Part shown: positions 1 through 5,003 of the stretch, one piece after another
Numbering within the stretch: the stretch's first letter is position 1
Layout: each line of letters begins with the position of its first letter
Assembly (NCBI GenBank): GCA_034189725.1
Contig: JAXHUK010000022.1
Coordinates: 1 to 8,391 of the forward strand
Length of the DNA stretch: 8,391 nucleotides
Source: JAXHUK01 sp034189725
Lineage (GTDB): Bacteria > Chloroflexota > Dehalococcoidia > SZUA-161
Direction of reading: 5' to 3'
Made by a program: the position numbers and the translations under genes
The notes under the pieces: model-generated
What the model saw: only the letters and a program-made list of their open reading frames with translations
Databases searched by the model: none
Told to the model about the DNA's origin: nothing

Positions 1-220
1 GCTGCTTCAGGTCTTTCAGAACATCTTCGAAACGCAAATCAGCTTCGTGCGCACGCTCATCGAATGCTGCCAGGTCTATCGCATCTTCAGCGAGTCTGAG
101 TTGCACTGCTTCGTTCACCAGATCAGACATAGAGCGATCGACCTCAGCAGCCTTGAGACGCAGTACCCGATGAAGGTCCGGATCAAAGTAGATAGTGGTT
201 CTCTTTTGTGACCCTTTCAT
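1..220 (-). CDS. Ribbon-helix-helix (CopG/RelB-like) antitoxin, C-terminus cut by window edge
   Basis: Reading leftwards from the ATG at 218-220 gives 73 residues with no stop before the window edge. The N-terminus (KRTTIYFDPDLHRVLRLKAA) is a typical ribbon-helix-helix strand and first helix, followed by the second helix (DRSMSDLVNEAVQ) and an acidic tail (EDVLKDLKQ) of the kind that wraps a toxin. In this family such proteins bind DNA as dimers, repress their own promoter and neutralise a RelE/ParE-type toxin. Family members are about 75-85 aa, so only a few residues are missing. The toxin gene, if present, would lie just beyond the left edge and cannot be seen. There is no Shine-Dalgarno sequence: the -10 box ends 6 nt before the ATG, so the transcript is probably leaderless. 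The family call is firm; the toxin partner is inferred. Confidence 0.85.
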   Translation of the reverse strand, partial: MKGSQKRTTIYFDPDLHRVLRLKAAEVDRSMSDLVNEAVQLRLAEDAIDLAAFDERAHEADLRFEDVLKDLKQ

Positions 221-225
221 GTCAG

Positions 226-251
226 CATCATAACATTATGACGTTATGATG
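226..251. promoter_or_regulatory. Inverted-repeat operator overlapping the antitoxin promoter
   Basis: CATCATAAC (226-234) and GTTATGATG (243-251) are perfect 9-bp inverted arms separated by 8 bp. They cover the -10 box, the spacer and the edge of the -35 box. The spacer holds a further TTATGA copy (236-241) in the same orientation as the one in the right arm (244-249). This is the usual layout of an autoregulatory site for a ribbon-helix-helix antitoxin. The symmetry is seen directly; the binding protein is inferred from position. Confidence 0.65.
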
Positions 252-255
252 TCAA
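227..255 (-). promoter_or_regulatory. Sigma70-type promoter of the antitoxin gene
   Basis: On the minus strand a perfect TTGACA (250-255) is followed by a 17-bp spacer and TATGAT (227-232, five of six consensus bases). The start codon at 218-220 begins 7 nt after the -10 box, at the expected transcription start, so the mRNA should have little or no 5' leader. Confidence 0.75.
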
Positions 256-306
256 ACTGCAAATCCCAATCTTACGACGCTCCTGAAAGCCCAGCTCGGA
301 TTCGGG

Positions 307-510
307 TCAGGATTGTCCTTCTACCTGTTGATAGGAAAACTCTCTGACATTTGTCTGCTGCTTTGCATGTTCAATGGTCATGCTCACAAGATGGCCATCT
401 TCATCCAATTCAATTAGAATGTCCTCGTTTAAATCTCGTGTATCAGTGATCTTTTTGTCGCTAAAGTTAACAAGGAGGGTATCTGTATCAGGGAAGTAAC
501 TAACATTCAT
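307..510 (-). CDS. DUF2283 family small protein
   Basis: This encodes a 67-residue protein of unknown function. Residues 4-48 follow the DUF2283 pattern: a Y-x-P-D-T-D-T-L start, then the strand LLVNFSD, then TRDLNEDILIELDEDGHLV and a final strand SMTIEHA. Family members are short all-beta/beta-alpha proteins of about 60-90 aa, often next to DUF4258-type genes in toxin-antitoxin-like pairs. The ATG at 508-510 has a good Shine-Dalgarno (AGAGGTG, 516-522) and overlaps the TGA of the short ORF upstream in an ATGA arrangement, which suggests translational coupling. No terminator is evident after it; the antitoxin promoter begins 52 bp downstream. The family call is fairly secure; the function is unknown. 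Confidence 0.75.
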   Translation of the reverse strand: MNVSYFPDTDTLLVNFSDKKITDTRDLNEDILIELDEDGHLVSMTIEHAKQQTNVREFSYQQVEGQS

Positions 511-626
511 TCTTTCACCTCTTTGAACGAGCGATCAAAGAACGCATTATGCACAGTTTCACCATCTCCAAGTAAGACGACACGGAGATATCTGCCCTCA
601 TAATGAGCTGTACTTACCAAGCGCAT
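507..626 (-). CDS. Short ORF (39 aa), possibly the C-terminal remnant of a DUF4258-like protein
   Basis: From an ATG at 624-626 the frame runs 39 codons to a TGA at 507-509 that overlaps the DUF2283 start. It contains GRYLRVVLLGDGETVHNAFF, which resembles the last beta strands of DUF4258-like domains, where a GRYLRVV strand is followed by a strand ending in T/NAFFDR. DUF4258 genes often sit directly upstream of DUF2283 genes, which supports the idea. Complete proteins of that kind are near 80-100 aa, so this would be only the C-terminal third. It overlaps the 3' end of the AIR-synthase-like gene by 29 bp in another frame, and that frame stays open upstream to about 700. It may be a decayed gene whose front half was replaced, or a chance reading frame. 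No good ribosome binding site was found for the ATG. Confidence 0.35.
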   Translation of the reverse strand: MRLVSTAHYEGRYLRVVLLGDGETVHNAFFDRSFKEVKE

Positions 627-1659
627 CGTAGAATGCGTTCCAGAAAGGATCAACGATTGGGTGTTCCAATCGCTTTTCAATCCCCTCTTCTACCAAAATC
701 ATCCCCCGCTCTGGAGGTATCAACTCACCGACAATCGAGGAAGCGATCCCCTTCTGAGATAACGCGTCCACGATCTCCTGAGCCTTGTGCTCGCGGCATG
801 CAATAATCAAAGTCCCTTCGCTAATGGACGCATAGGGATCGATCCCGAAATACCGGCATATTTCAGTAACGCACTCTTCCACTACGATCCGTTCTTTCTC
901 GACCCTCACCCCCAGATCAGCGGCCTGAGCGATCTCGTAAAGACCACCCCAGATACCACACTCAGTGGCATCGTGCATAGCAACGACTCCATTCTCTCGA
1001 ACTCCTACACTCACCGCAGTCATTGCATCCTCCACCACCGACATCTTGTAGAACACCCCTTGTGCCTTTTGGCTAAATCCCTGTCCAAACTCTTTCTCAA
1101 TGAGTTTGGGAAACATGGTAGCAAAGATACCCGTGGCTTCAATACCCGGCCCCTTGGTGATAATTATCTTGTCACCAGCCCTTGCCATATTCGGGGTAAC
1201 GTACTCATTCTTACTGCCTACGCTGATAACTGTAGCTCCGCCAACCATAGGATAGTGACAATTCTCATATCTGGCGGTGTGACCGCATATAATGGAAATA
1301 CCGAGTTTTTCGCATTCCCGGTGCATTGTCTCCCAAACTATCGCAAGCTGCTCCTTGGTCATTTCCATAGGTAGATTCAAATCTATGGATAAAAATGTGG
1401 GACTGAGACCACTGGTCACCGCATCCGAAGCAAGGATGTGAATGGCAAACCAGGCAGCCCTCTCCCAGCCATATTCGGGGACAATAAATACCGGATCACA
1501 GGTCAAGGCCATCGCCTTGTCCCCGACCTCCACAATACCCACATCAACCCCATTCTGTGGGCCTACAATCACGCTTTCGTTCTTAGCCCCCAGCCGGGGA
1601 AATATCAGTTCATTGAAAATCTCGGGGGAAATCTTCCCTATTTCTGGTAGTTCGTTCAT
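598..1659 (-). CDS. AIR synthase-related protein (HypE-like ATP-binding fold)
   Basis: The product is 353 aa from the ATG at 1657-1659, which has GAGAGG 9 nt upstream; a TTG ten codons further up lacks comparable support. It has the two-domain PurM/HypE/SelD-type architecture: an N-terminal AIRS domain (about 35-145, with SVIVGPQNGVDVGIV and ASDAVTSGLSP) and a C-terminal AIRS_C domain (about 155-315, with GDKIIITKGPGIEATGIFA and AMHDATECGIWGGLYEIA). Relatives bind ATP and activate a carbonyl, carbamoyl or amide oxygen. HypE itself ends in a conserved PRIC cysteine that is carbamoylated; this protein ends in GKYSSL and has no C-terminal cysteine, so it cannot do the HypE step in the known way. 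No other hydrogenase maturation gene is present. It follows cysE by about 130 bp and is probably the last gene of the cysteine operon. Its substrate is unknown. Confidence 0.8.
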   Translation of the reverse strand: MNELPEIGKISPEIFNELIFPRLGAKNESVIVGPQNGVDVGIVEVGDKAMALTCDPVFIVPEYGWERAAWFAIHILASDAVTSGLSPTFLSIDLNLPMEMTKEQLAIVWETMHRECEKLGISIICGHTARYENCHYPMVGGATVISVGSKNEYVTPNMARAGDKIIITKGPGIEATGIFATMFPKLIEKEFGQGFSQKAQGVFYKMSVVEDAMTAVSVGVRENGVVAMHDATECGIWGGLYEIAQAADLGVRVEKERIVVEECVTEICRYFGIDPYASISEGTLIIACREHKAQEIVDALSQKGIASSIVGELIPPERGMILVEEGIEKRLEHPIVDPFWNAFYDALGKYSSL

Positions 1660-1726
1660 CCTCAGAATCCTCTCTTTAATGATAAGCAATGATTAGTACT
1701 AAACTCTATCGTATACTCGAAGCTTT

Positions 1727-1736
1727 CAGTATTCCG
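1727..1736. promoter_or_regulatory. Decamer shared with the candidate operator of the Rrf2 regulator gene
   Basis: CAGTATTCCG lies in the gap between cysE and the AIR-synthase-like gene and is identical, on the opposite strand, to 4106-4115, the core of the dyad at the Rrf2 gene start point. It could be a second regulator site ahead of the last gene of the cluster. Flanking bases match only partly, and no clear promoter was found in this gap. Confidence 0.25.
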
Positions 1737-1786
1737 GATTGGTTACTTCCTTCCCTATGCTAACTATGAGGCGCCTCAACTCTCCT

Positions 1787-2503
1787 TTATATCCCACCGC
1801 CATTATCAAACACCTTCTCGATCTCGGTGATTTTATCGATCAATTCATCAGGCGTTGTCGTGACACCACAAACCTCCTCCAGTTTGACAAGGCGATCGCT
1901 CAACCTCGCTTGCTCCTCGATGATCAACATGATTGCCTCACTGAAAGGGTCTGGCAGCTTGCCGTGCTCTAAATCCATGATCGATTCTTGCCGGCCTCCA
2001 ACTACCCGTCCCGGGACCCCTACCACAACACACCCCGGAGGTACAGACCTGACAACGACGGAATTAGCACCGATCCTCGACCCCTCCCCTATCAGTATGG
2101 GGCCAAGCAGTATAGATGCTGAGCCGATAACCACATTATTGCCGATCGTCGGATGGCGCTTTTTTTTCTCCAGTGTGGTTCCGCCAAGAACCACACCCTG
2201 ATACATCAAAACGTCATCCCCAATCTCCACTGTCTCCCCAATTACTACACCAGCTCCGTGGTCTATAAAGAACCTCCTGCCAATTACAGCCCCGGGATGG
2301 ATTTCGATTCCGGTTAAGAAGCGCGCGTTATGAGAAATACAGCGAGCCGATAGACGTAACTTGTGTCTCCAAAGATACTGAGCAATGCGATGGAGCCATA
2401 AGGCATGTAACCCCGGATAGAAGAGCAATGCTTCCAGTCTATTTCTGGCAGCCGGATCTCGAGAGATAACAGTTTTCAAATCCTCTCTCATGGTCTTGAA
2501 CAA
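1787..2503 (-). CDS. cysE: Serine O-acetyltransferase
   Basis: This enzyme transfers an acetyl group from acetyl-CoA to L-serine to give O-acetylserine, the first committed step of cysteine synthesis, in the cytosol. The 238-aa product has a short helical N-terminal part (about 1-60) and a left-handed beta-helix of hexapeptide repeats (about 62-170). The expected active-site segments are IHPGA (His69), DHGAG (Asp81-His82) and KRHPTIG (His117), followed by GVPGRVVG at the end of the helix. The C-terminal tail (about 175-235) is charged and coil-like, as in many EpsC-type enzymes. The start is a TTG at 2501-2503 with GGAGG 5 nt upstream; the ATG at 2489-2491 would leave a 17-nt gap, so the TTG is preferred. 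It lies 94 bp after cysK, whose enzyme uses its product. The function is secure. Confidence 0.93.
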   Translation of the reverse strand: MFKTMREDLKTVISRDPAARNRLEALLFYPGLHALWLHRIAQYLWRHKLRLSARCISHNARFLTGIEIHPGAVIGRRFFIDHGAGVVIGETVEIGDDVLMYQGVVLGGTTLEKKKRHPTIGNNVVIGSASILLGPILIGEGSRIGANSVVVRSVPPGCVVVGVPGRVVGGRQESIMDLEHGKLPDPFSEAIMLIIEEQARLSDRLVKLEEVCGVTTTPDELIDKITEIEKVFDNGGGI

Positions 2504-2597
2504 AGCGGCCTCCTATTCCTGGGCAGCTACGACATAGCCAACCAGAAGATAGTGCTGTATATCCGTGACATCAGAACATCTACCTTAACGGCAACCA

Positions 2598-3530
2598 CTA
2601 TGTGGTGTCCTGGAAGAGCCAGGTTGTTAGATAGCGTTCACCAGTATCCGGCAGAATTACAACGATGAGCTTTCCTCTGTTTTCCGCCTTCTTTGCCACT
2701 TCTAAAGCAGCCCACGCAGCAGCCCCTGAGGATATCCCCGCCAGTATTCCCTCTTCCCTTGCTAATCTCCTTGCCATTACACCTGCATCGTCATTGGTAA
2801 CCGTGATTACTTCGTCAAGTAAGGCTAATCGCAACACATCAGGCACAAATCCAGCGCCGATACCTTGAATCTTATGGGGGCCAGGCTTACCTCCGGAGAG
2901 GACCGGAGAGTCGGCAGGCTCAACAGCGATAGCCTGAAATTCTGGCTTTCTCTTCTTAATTACCTCAGATACTCCGGTAATGGTTCCTCCCGTACCTACA
3001 CCCGAAACAAGAATGTCCACCTTGCCATCGGTATCTCGCCAGATCTCTTCCGCTGTCGTCTTGCTATGTATCTGGGGATTAGCAGGATTCTTAAACTGCT
3101 GGAGCATAAAAGAATTAGAGGTGCTGGCAACCAACTCCTCCGCCTTTCGTACAGCGCCGGGCATCCCTTCGGCACCAGGCGTTAAAACCAGTTCAGCCCC
3201 GAAAACAGCAAGGAGTTGCCTGCGCTCAATGGACATCGTGTCAGGCATTGTGAGAATTAGCCGGTAACCCTTTGCCGCGCAGACGAATGCCAGAGCAATC
3301 CCAGTATTCCCGCTGGTAGGCTCGATAATAACAGTGCCATTGCTAATTAGCCCCTCCTTCTCAGCGGCTTCTATCATAGAGGCACCTATTCTATCCTTCA
3401 CGCTTCCACAGGGATTGCAGGATTCCAATTTTGCCACCACAATGGCATCTATCCCCTGGGATATCCTGTTCAACCTGACCAACGGTGTATTTCCAATCAA
3501 CTGAGTTATATCACCGGCTATCTTTGTCAT
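2598..3530 (-). CDS. cysK: Cysteine synthase A (O-acetylserine sulfhydrylase)
   Basis: This PLP enzyme makes cysteine and acetate from O-acetylserine and sulfide. Counted from the preferred ATG (3528-3530) the protein is 310 aa, the normal family length. Visible motifs are NPCGSVKDR with the PLP lysine Lys45, the substrate loop TSGNTG (72-77), the CysK-type QQFKNPANP (144-152), the phosphate-binding GTGGT (179-183), KIQGIGAGF (220-228) and ISSGAA, whose Ser268 contacts the pyridine nitrogen. The ATG has AGGGGG 8 nt upstream, whereas an in-frame TTG six codons earlier (3546-3548) overlaps that Shine-Dalgarno and is less likely. It sits between the Rrf2-type regulator (77-bp gap) and cysE, consistent with one operon and with the known CysE-CysK partnership. 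The function is secure. Confidence 0.95.
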   Translation of the reverse strand: MTKIAGDITQLIGNTPLVRLNRISQGIDAIVVAKLESCNPCGSVKDRIGASMIEAAEKEGLISNGTVIIEPTSGNTGIALAFVCAAKGYRLILTMPDTMSIERRQLLAVFGAELVLTPGAEGMPGAVRKAEELVASTSNSFMLQQFKNPANPQIHSKTTAEEIWRDTDGKVDILVSGVGTGGTITGVSEVIKKRKPEFQAIAVEPADSPVLSGGKPGPHKIQGIGAGFVPDVLRLALLDEVITVTNDDAGVMARRLAREEGILAGISSGAAAWAALEVAKKAENRGKLIVVILPDTGERYLTTWLFQDTT

Positions 3531-3607
3531 CCGACATACCCCCTGCAACCTGTACTAAACATGGTACCTGCACTACTACTTCAACGAATGCGTATAATCC
3601 CCGTTTA

Positions 3608-4075
3608 TCAAATGTAGTTCCCCTCAAAACATAGCTCATCTGCATTAACCGTACAGTACACCTCTTTCATTTTCTGCCGTTCGACCAGTTCCTGCAGAGA
3701 GATTGACTCCAGGACTTCATCAGTAGCCCTTTTCACTTCTGACCAGACTTCACGAGTAACACACTGATCACTCTGTGGGCACAAGCTGGCATCATCCACA
3801 CAGTCCACAAGAGCAGTAGACCCTTCTACAGCGGTAATTATCTCGCTGAGGTTAATCTCAGAAGGCGATTTGATTAACACAAATCCGCCGCGTGCTCCGC
3901 GGATACCCCTCACGAGTCCCGCTGTTTTAAGAGAAATTAATATCTGTTCCAGGTATCGCTCAGATATGTTTTTTCTCTTCGAAATCTCTTTGACCAGGAT
4001 AGGGCCTTCAGTATAGTGCTGAGCAAGATCGAGCATTGCCCGCGTAGCATACCGCCCCTTAGTAGAGAGTTTCAT
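3608..4075 (-). CDS. Rrf2/IscR-like transcriptional regulator with three-cysteine cluster site
   Basis: This is a 155-aa winged-helix regulator of the Rrf2 family. The N-terminus MKLSTKGRYATRAMLDLA and the recognition/wing segment RGARGGF (60-65) are family hallmarks. The effector loop carries Cys92, Cys99 and Cys105 (spacing x6/x5). In E. coli IscR the cluster is held by Cys92, Cys98, Cys104 and His107; here the His position is an arginine (CVTREVW), so any Fe-S cluster would need another fourth ligand. Two more cysteines (141, 149) are near the C-terminus. CymR, the Rrf2 regulator of cysteine metabolism in Firmicutes, lacks such cysteines, so this looks like an IscR-type sensor placed over cysteine genes. 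AGAGGTGG lies 3 nt before the ATG. As first gene of the cluster it probably regulates itself, cysK and cysE. Confidence 0.88.
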   Translation of the reverse strand: MKLSTKGRYATRAMLDLAQHYTEGPILVKEISKRKNISERYLEQILISLKTAGLVRGIRGARGGFVLIKSPSEINLSEIITAVEGSTALVDCVDDASLCPQSDQCVTREVWSEVKRATDEVLESISLQELVERQKMKEVYCTVNADELCFEGNYI

Positions 4076-4100
4076 TGACCACCTCTAATTGTAGCATAAT

Positions 4101-4120
4101 ATTATCGGAATACTGGTAAT
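4101..4120. promoter_or_regulatory. Imperfect dyad, candidate operator for the Rrf2-type regulator
   Basis: ATTATCGG (4101-4108) and CTGGTAAT (4113-4120) form an inverted repeat matching at 6 of 8 positions around a 4-bp centre. It overlaps the -10 box and the expected transcription start of the regulator gene, a classic repressor position. Size and AT-rich ends suit Rrf2-family sites; binding is inferred. Confidence 0.45.
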
Positions 4121-4148
4121 TATACAACCTAACTGTGAGGACTGTCAA
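4119..4148 (-). promoter_or_regulatory. Consensus sigma70-type promoter of the Rrf2-cysK-cysE cluster
   Basis: Perfect TTGACA (4143-4148) and perfect TATAAT (4119-4124) on the minus strand are separated by 18 bp. Transcription should start near 4112, giving a leader of about 37 nt. No equally good promoter was found ahead of cysK or cysE, which supports one transcript for the cluster. Confidence 0.8.
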
Positions 4149-4189
4149 ACTCATCGTGAGCTCCCAGTACTGATAGTTGAACTCCTGTC

Positions 4190-4209
4190 ATGATACAATT
4201 GCCTATCAT
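4190..4209. repeat. Short inverted repeat upstream of the Rrf2 promoter
   Basis: ATGATA (4190-4195) and TATCAT (4204-4209) are perfect 6-bp arms around an 8-bp centre containing AATT. The same ATGATA half-site recurs in the dyad over the promoter at 4732-4760. It lies about 40 bp upstream of the -35 box of the Rrf2 gene and could bind a regulator; no further evidence. Confidence 0.3.
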
Positions 4210-4276
4210 CCAGAACCACATCGAATGAGGTGTGCCTGATTTCTATCCCAGGGACAACAATACAACGTGGACATGT

Positions 4277-4318
4277 ATATGGGCTGCAGACTTGTGTAAG
4301 CAAGCATACAGCCCATAT
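4277..4318. other. Stem-loop downstream of the small membrane protein gene
   Basis: ATATGGGCTG (4277-4286) and CAGCCCATAT (4309-4318) are perfect 10-bp inverted arms with a 22-nt loop that can form an inner CTTG/CAAG stem. It begins about 35 nt after the stop of the 65-aa gene. No T-tract follows on either strand, so it is not a standard intrinsic terminator; it may protect the 3' end of that mRNA or bind protein. Apart from this hairpin and the repeat at 4190-4209, the stretch 4149-4353 shows nothing recognisable. Confidence 0.45.
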
Positions 4319-4353
4319 TCAGAACTTCTGTCATCGCTATCGACCAAACCAGC

Positions 4354-4551
4354 TTAAGTCAGCGGAACACAGAACCCGTCCCGACAGATATACCCTGATG
4401 GGCACTCCGTGTCCGTGCTGCAAACCAGTTTCCTTTCACGACCTCTGCCCAGATAGTAGATACCGCCAATGTTCAGATACCAGGCATACACTACTGGCAG
4501 AAGTATGACCAGCGATACCAGCACTGCCGCAAATACAACAACGCTACTCAT
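4354..4551 (-). CDS. Small membrane protein with a four-cysteine C-terminal tail (unknown function)
   Basis: A 65-aa protein I do not recognise as a named family. Residues 3-24 are a strongly hydrophobic helix; a basic stretch (GRGRERK, 35-41) follows, then a compact cysteine motif with Cys44, Cys50, Cys56 and Cys61 (spacing x5, x5, x4) in a C-x-T-D-x-E-C-P-S-G-Y-I-C-x-D-G-F-C-V-P setting. This pattern is known from secreted disulfide-bonded modules, so the tail may lie outside the membrane with two disulfides. The basic residues after the helix would argue for the opposite orientation. The ATG at 4549-4551 has a near-perfect Shine-Dalgarno (AAAGGAGGTG) 6-7 nt away; an in-frame GTG six codons up overlaps it and is unlikely, though it would add two lysines that suit a signal peptide. 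A perfect promoter drives it, divergently from the cytochrome operon, hinting at an envelope or redox role. Confidence 0.7.
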   Translation of the reverse strand: MSSVVVFAAVLVSLVILLPVVYAWYLNIGGIYYLGRGRERKLVCSTDTECPSGYICRDGFCVPLT

Positions 4552-4731
4552 TTTGACACCTCCTTTCACAAAAGAGTCTTCCGAGCAACCAAGTCTTGCC
4601 GGTGTAGGTCATTGACTTGATTTGACCGTATTCGAGAGAGATCGCCACCTACCCAAGCACCTGTAGAGCGCCTCCTTCGTTCGTGACCAACCGCAACAGT
4701 ATTTACTAGTATTATTATAGTTTTAATGATA
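4552..4731 (-). other. Long 5' leader of the small membrane protein gene
   Basis: About 170 nt separate the predicted transcription start (near 4725) from the ATG. The leader can form local pairs, for example GTAGGT with ACCTAC and CCGGCAA with TTGCTCGG, and it contains a Shine-Dalgarno-like AAGGAGG near 4672-4678 that is followed only by a three-codon GTG frame. No known riboswitch consensus was recognised. A weak 22-codon ATG frame runs into the main ribosome binding site. Nothing firm can be assigned. Confidence 0.35.
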
Positions 4732-4754
4732 ATTATACATAGTCTACTATCATT
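4725..4754. promoter_or_regulatory. Nested dyads over the leftward promoter, candidate operator
   Basis: AATGATA (4725-4731) and TATCATT (4748-4754) are perfect 7-bp inverted arms, and inside them ATAGT (4739-4743) and ACTAT (4746-4750) form a second dyad. Together they cover the -10 box, spacer and start point of the small membrane protein promoter. This suggests repression by a dimeric or tetrameric regulator. Confidence 0.45.
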
Positions 4755-4760
4755 TGTCAA
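4732..4760 (-). promoter_or_regulatory. Perfect consensus sigma70 promoter of the small membrane protein gene
   Basis: TTGACA (4755-4760) and TATAAT (4732-4737) on the minus strand are exact consensus hexamers with the optimal 17-bp spacer. Start of transcription is expected near 4725. Its -35 box lies 27 bp from the -35 box of the rightward promoter, so the two diverge back to back. Confidence 0.82.
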
Positions 4761-4765
4761 CCTTT

Positions 4766-4830
4766 GCAGTACGGTGGTTGGGCAATCTTGACAGCAGTAC
4801 TAATCTGAGTTAGAATGCACCAGAAGTACT
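4766..4830 (+). repeat. Three AGTAC-centred repeats around the rightward promoter
   Basis: GCAGTAC occurs at 4766-4772 and 4794-4800 and AAGTACT at 4824-4830, with cores 28 and 29 bp apart. They fall upstream of the -35 box, in the spacer and just after the start point of the cytochrome operon promoter. CAGTACTG also occurs at 4165-4172, upstream of the Rrf2 promoter. They may be regulator sites, but they are short enough to be chance. Confidence 0.3.
4788..4816 (+). promoter_or_regulatory. Sigma70-type promoter of the cytochrome operon
   Basis: Perfect TTGACA (4788-4793), a 17-bp spacer and TAGAAT (4811-4816, five of six consensus bases). Transcription should start near 4823, leaving a leader of about 210 nt before the first cytochrome codon. 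No other convincing promoter was seen between this and 5034. Confidence 0.75.
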
Positions 4831-4895
4831 ATAAATAGAATACGCCATGTGCACCATGGAATAGTCTTTAAACGGTGTAATTCACATTGGATTTT

Positions 4896-4970
4896 ATGAT
4901 TATACGTCTGAGACCAGTGTTCCAGCCAAGAGGATATCCGCTTTGCAAAAGAGCTATTGAAACCGCGTAA
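4896..4970 (+). CDS. Possible 24-aa leader peptide ending inside the terminator hairpin
   Basis: An ATG at 4896 opens 24 codons (beginning MIIRLRPVFQPRG, ending AIETA) and stops at a TAA (4968-4970) that lies in the 5' arm of the hairpin at 4960-4994. A ribosome at the stop would cover that arm and stop the hairpin from forming, the geometry of a leader-peptide attenuator. The ribosome binding site is weak (only a GGA about 7 nt upstream), and no run of one regulatory codon is present, although there are four arginines and one cysteine. It is offered as a candidate only. Confidence 0.25.
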   Translation: MIIRLRPVFQPRGYPLCKRAIETA

Positions 4971-5003
4971 GAACCTCAGAGTTCTATCGCGGTTTTACTT
5001 TTT
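4960..5003 (+). terminator. Intrinsic terminator or attenuator in the cytochrome operon leader
   Basis: AAACCGCG (4960-4967) pairs with CGCGGTTT (4988-4995) and AGAAC (4970-4974) with GTTCT (4981-4985), separated by a two-by-two internal loop and closed by a 6-nt loop. A T-rich run (TTTTACTTTTT, 4993-5003) follows directly. It is oriented to end rightward transcription about 30 nt before the cytochrome start codon. No complete gene precedes it after the promoter, so it either makes a short leader RNA or controls read-through into the operon. The ACCGCG in the stem recalls a T-box, but the other T-box elements are missing. Confidence 0.7.

Noticed and set aside
787..1374. Plus-strand ORF of 195 codons
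   Set aside because: It is antisense to the AIR-synthase-like gene, has no domain or ribosome binding site, and its composition follows from the opposite strand.
598..1659. Calling the gene hypE or purM
   Set aside because: The HypE C-terminal cysteine is absent and there is no purine or hydrogenase context; only the superfamily is supported.
1768..1779. GAGGCGCCTC palindrome as a terminator between cysE and the next gene
   Set aside because: The palindrome has no loop and no T-tract follows on either strand.
4230..4508. Plus-strand 92-codon ORF with many cysteines
   Set aside because: It lies mostly opposite the 65-aa gene, which has a perfect promoter and ribosome binding site; this frame has neither.
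4570..4725. Known riboswitch in the leftward leader
   Set aside because: I compared it by eye with SAM, cobalamin, TPP, fluoride, guanidine and c-di-GMP cores and found no match.
4566..4760. Minus-strand 64-codon ORF
   Set aside because: It starts inside the promoter at 4732-4760, before the predicted transcription start, so it cannot be translated from that transcript.
4940..5003. T-box riboswitch (ACCGCG in a terminator stem)
   Set aside because: The conserved T-box core before ACCGCG, a Stem I with a specifier loop, and a target amino-acid or tRNA-synthetase gene are all missing, and the leader is too short.
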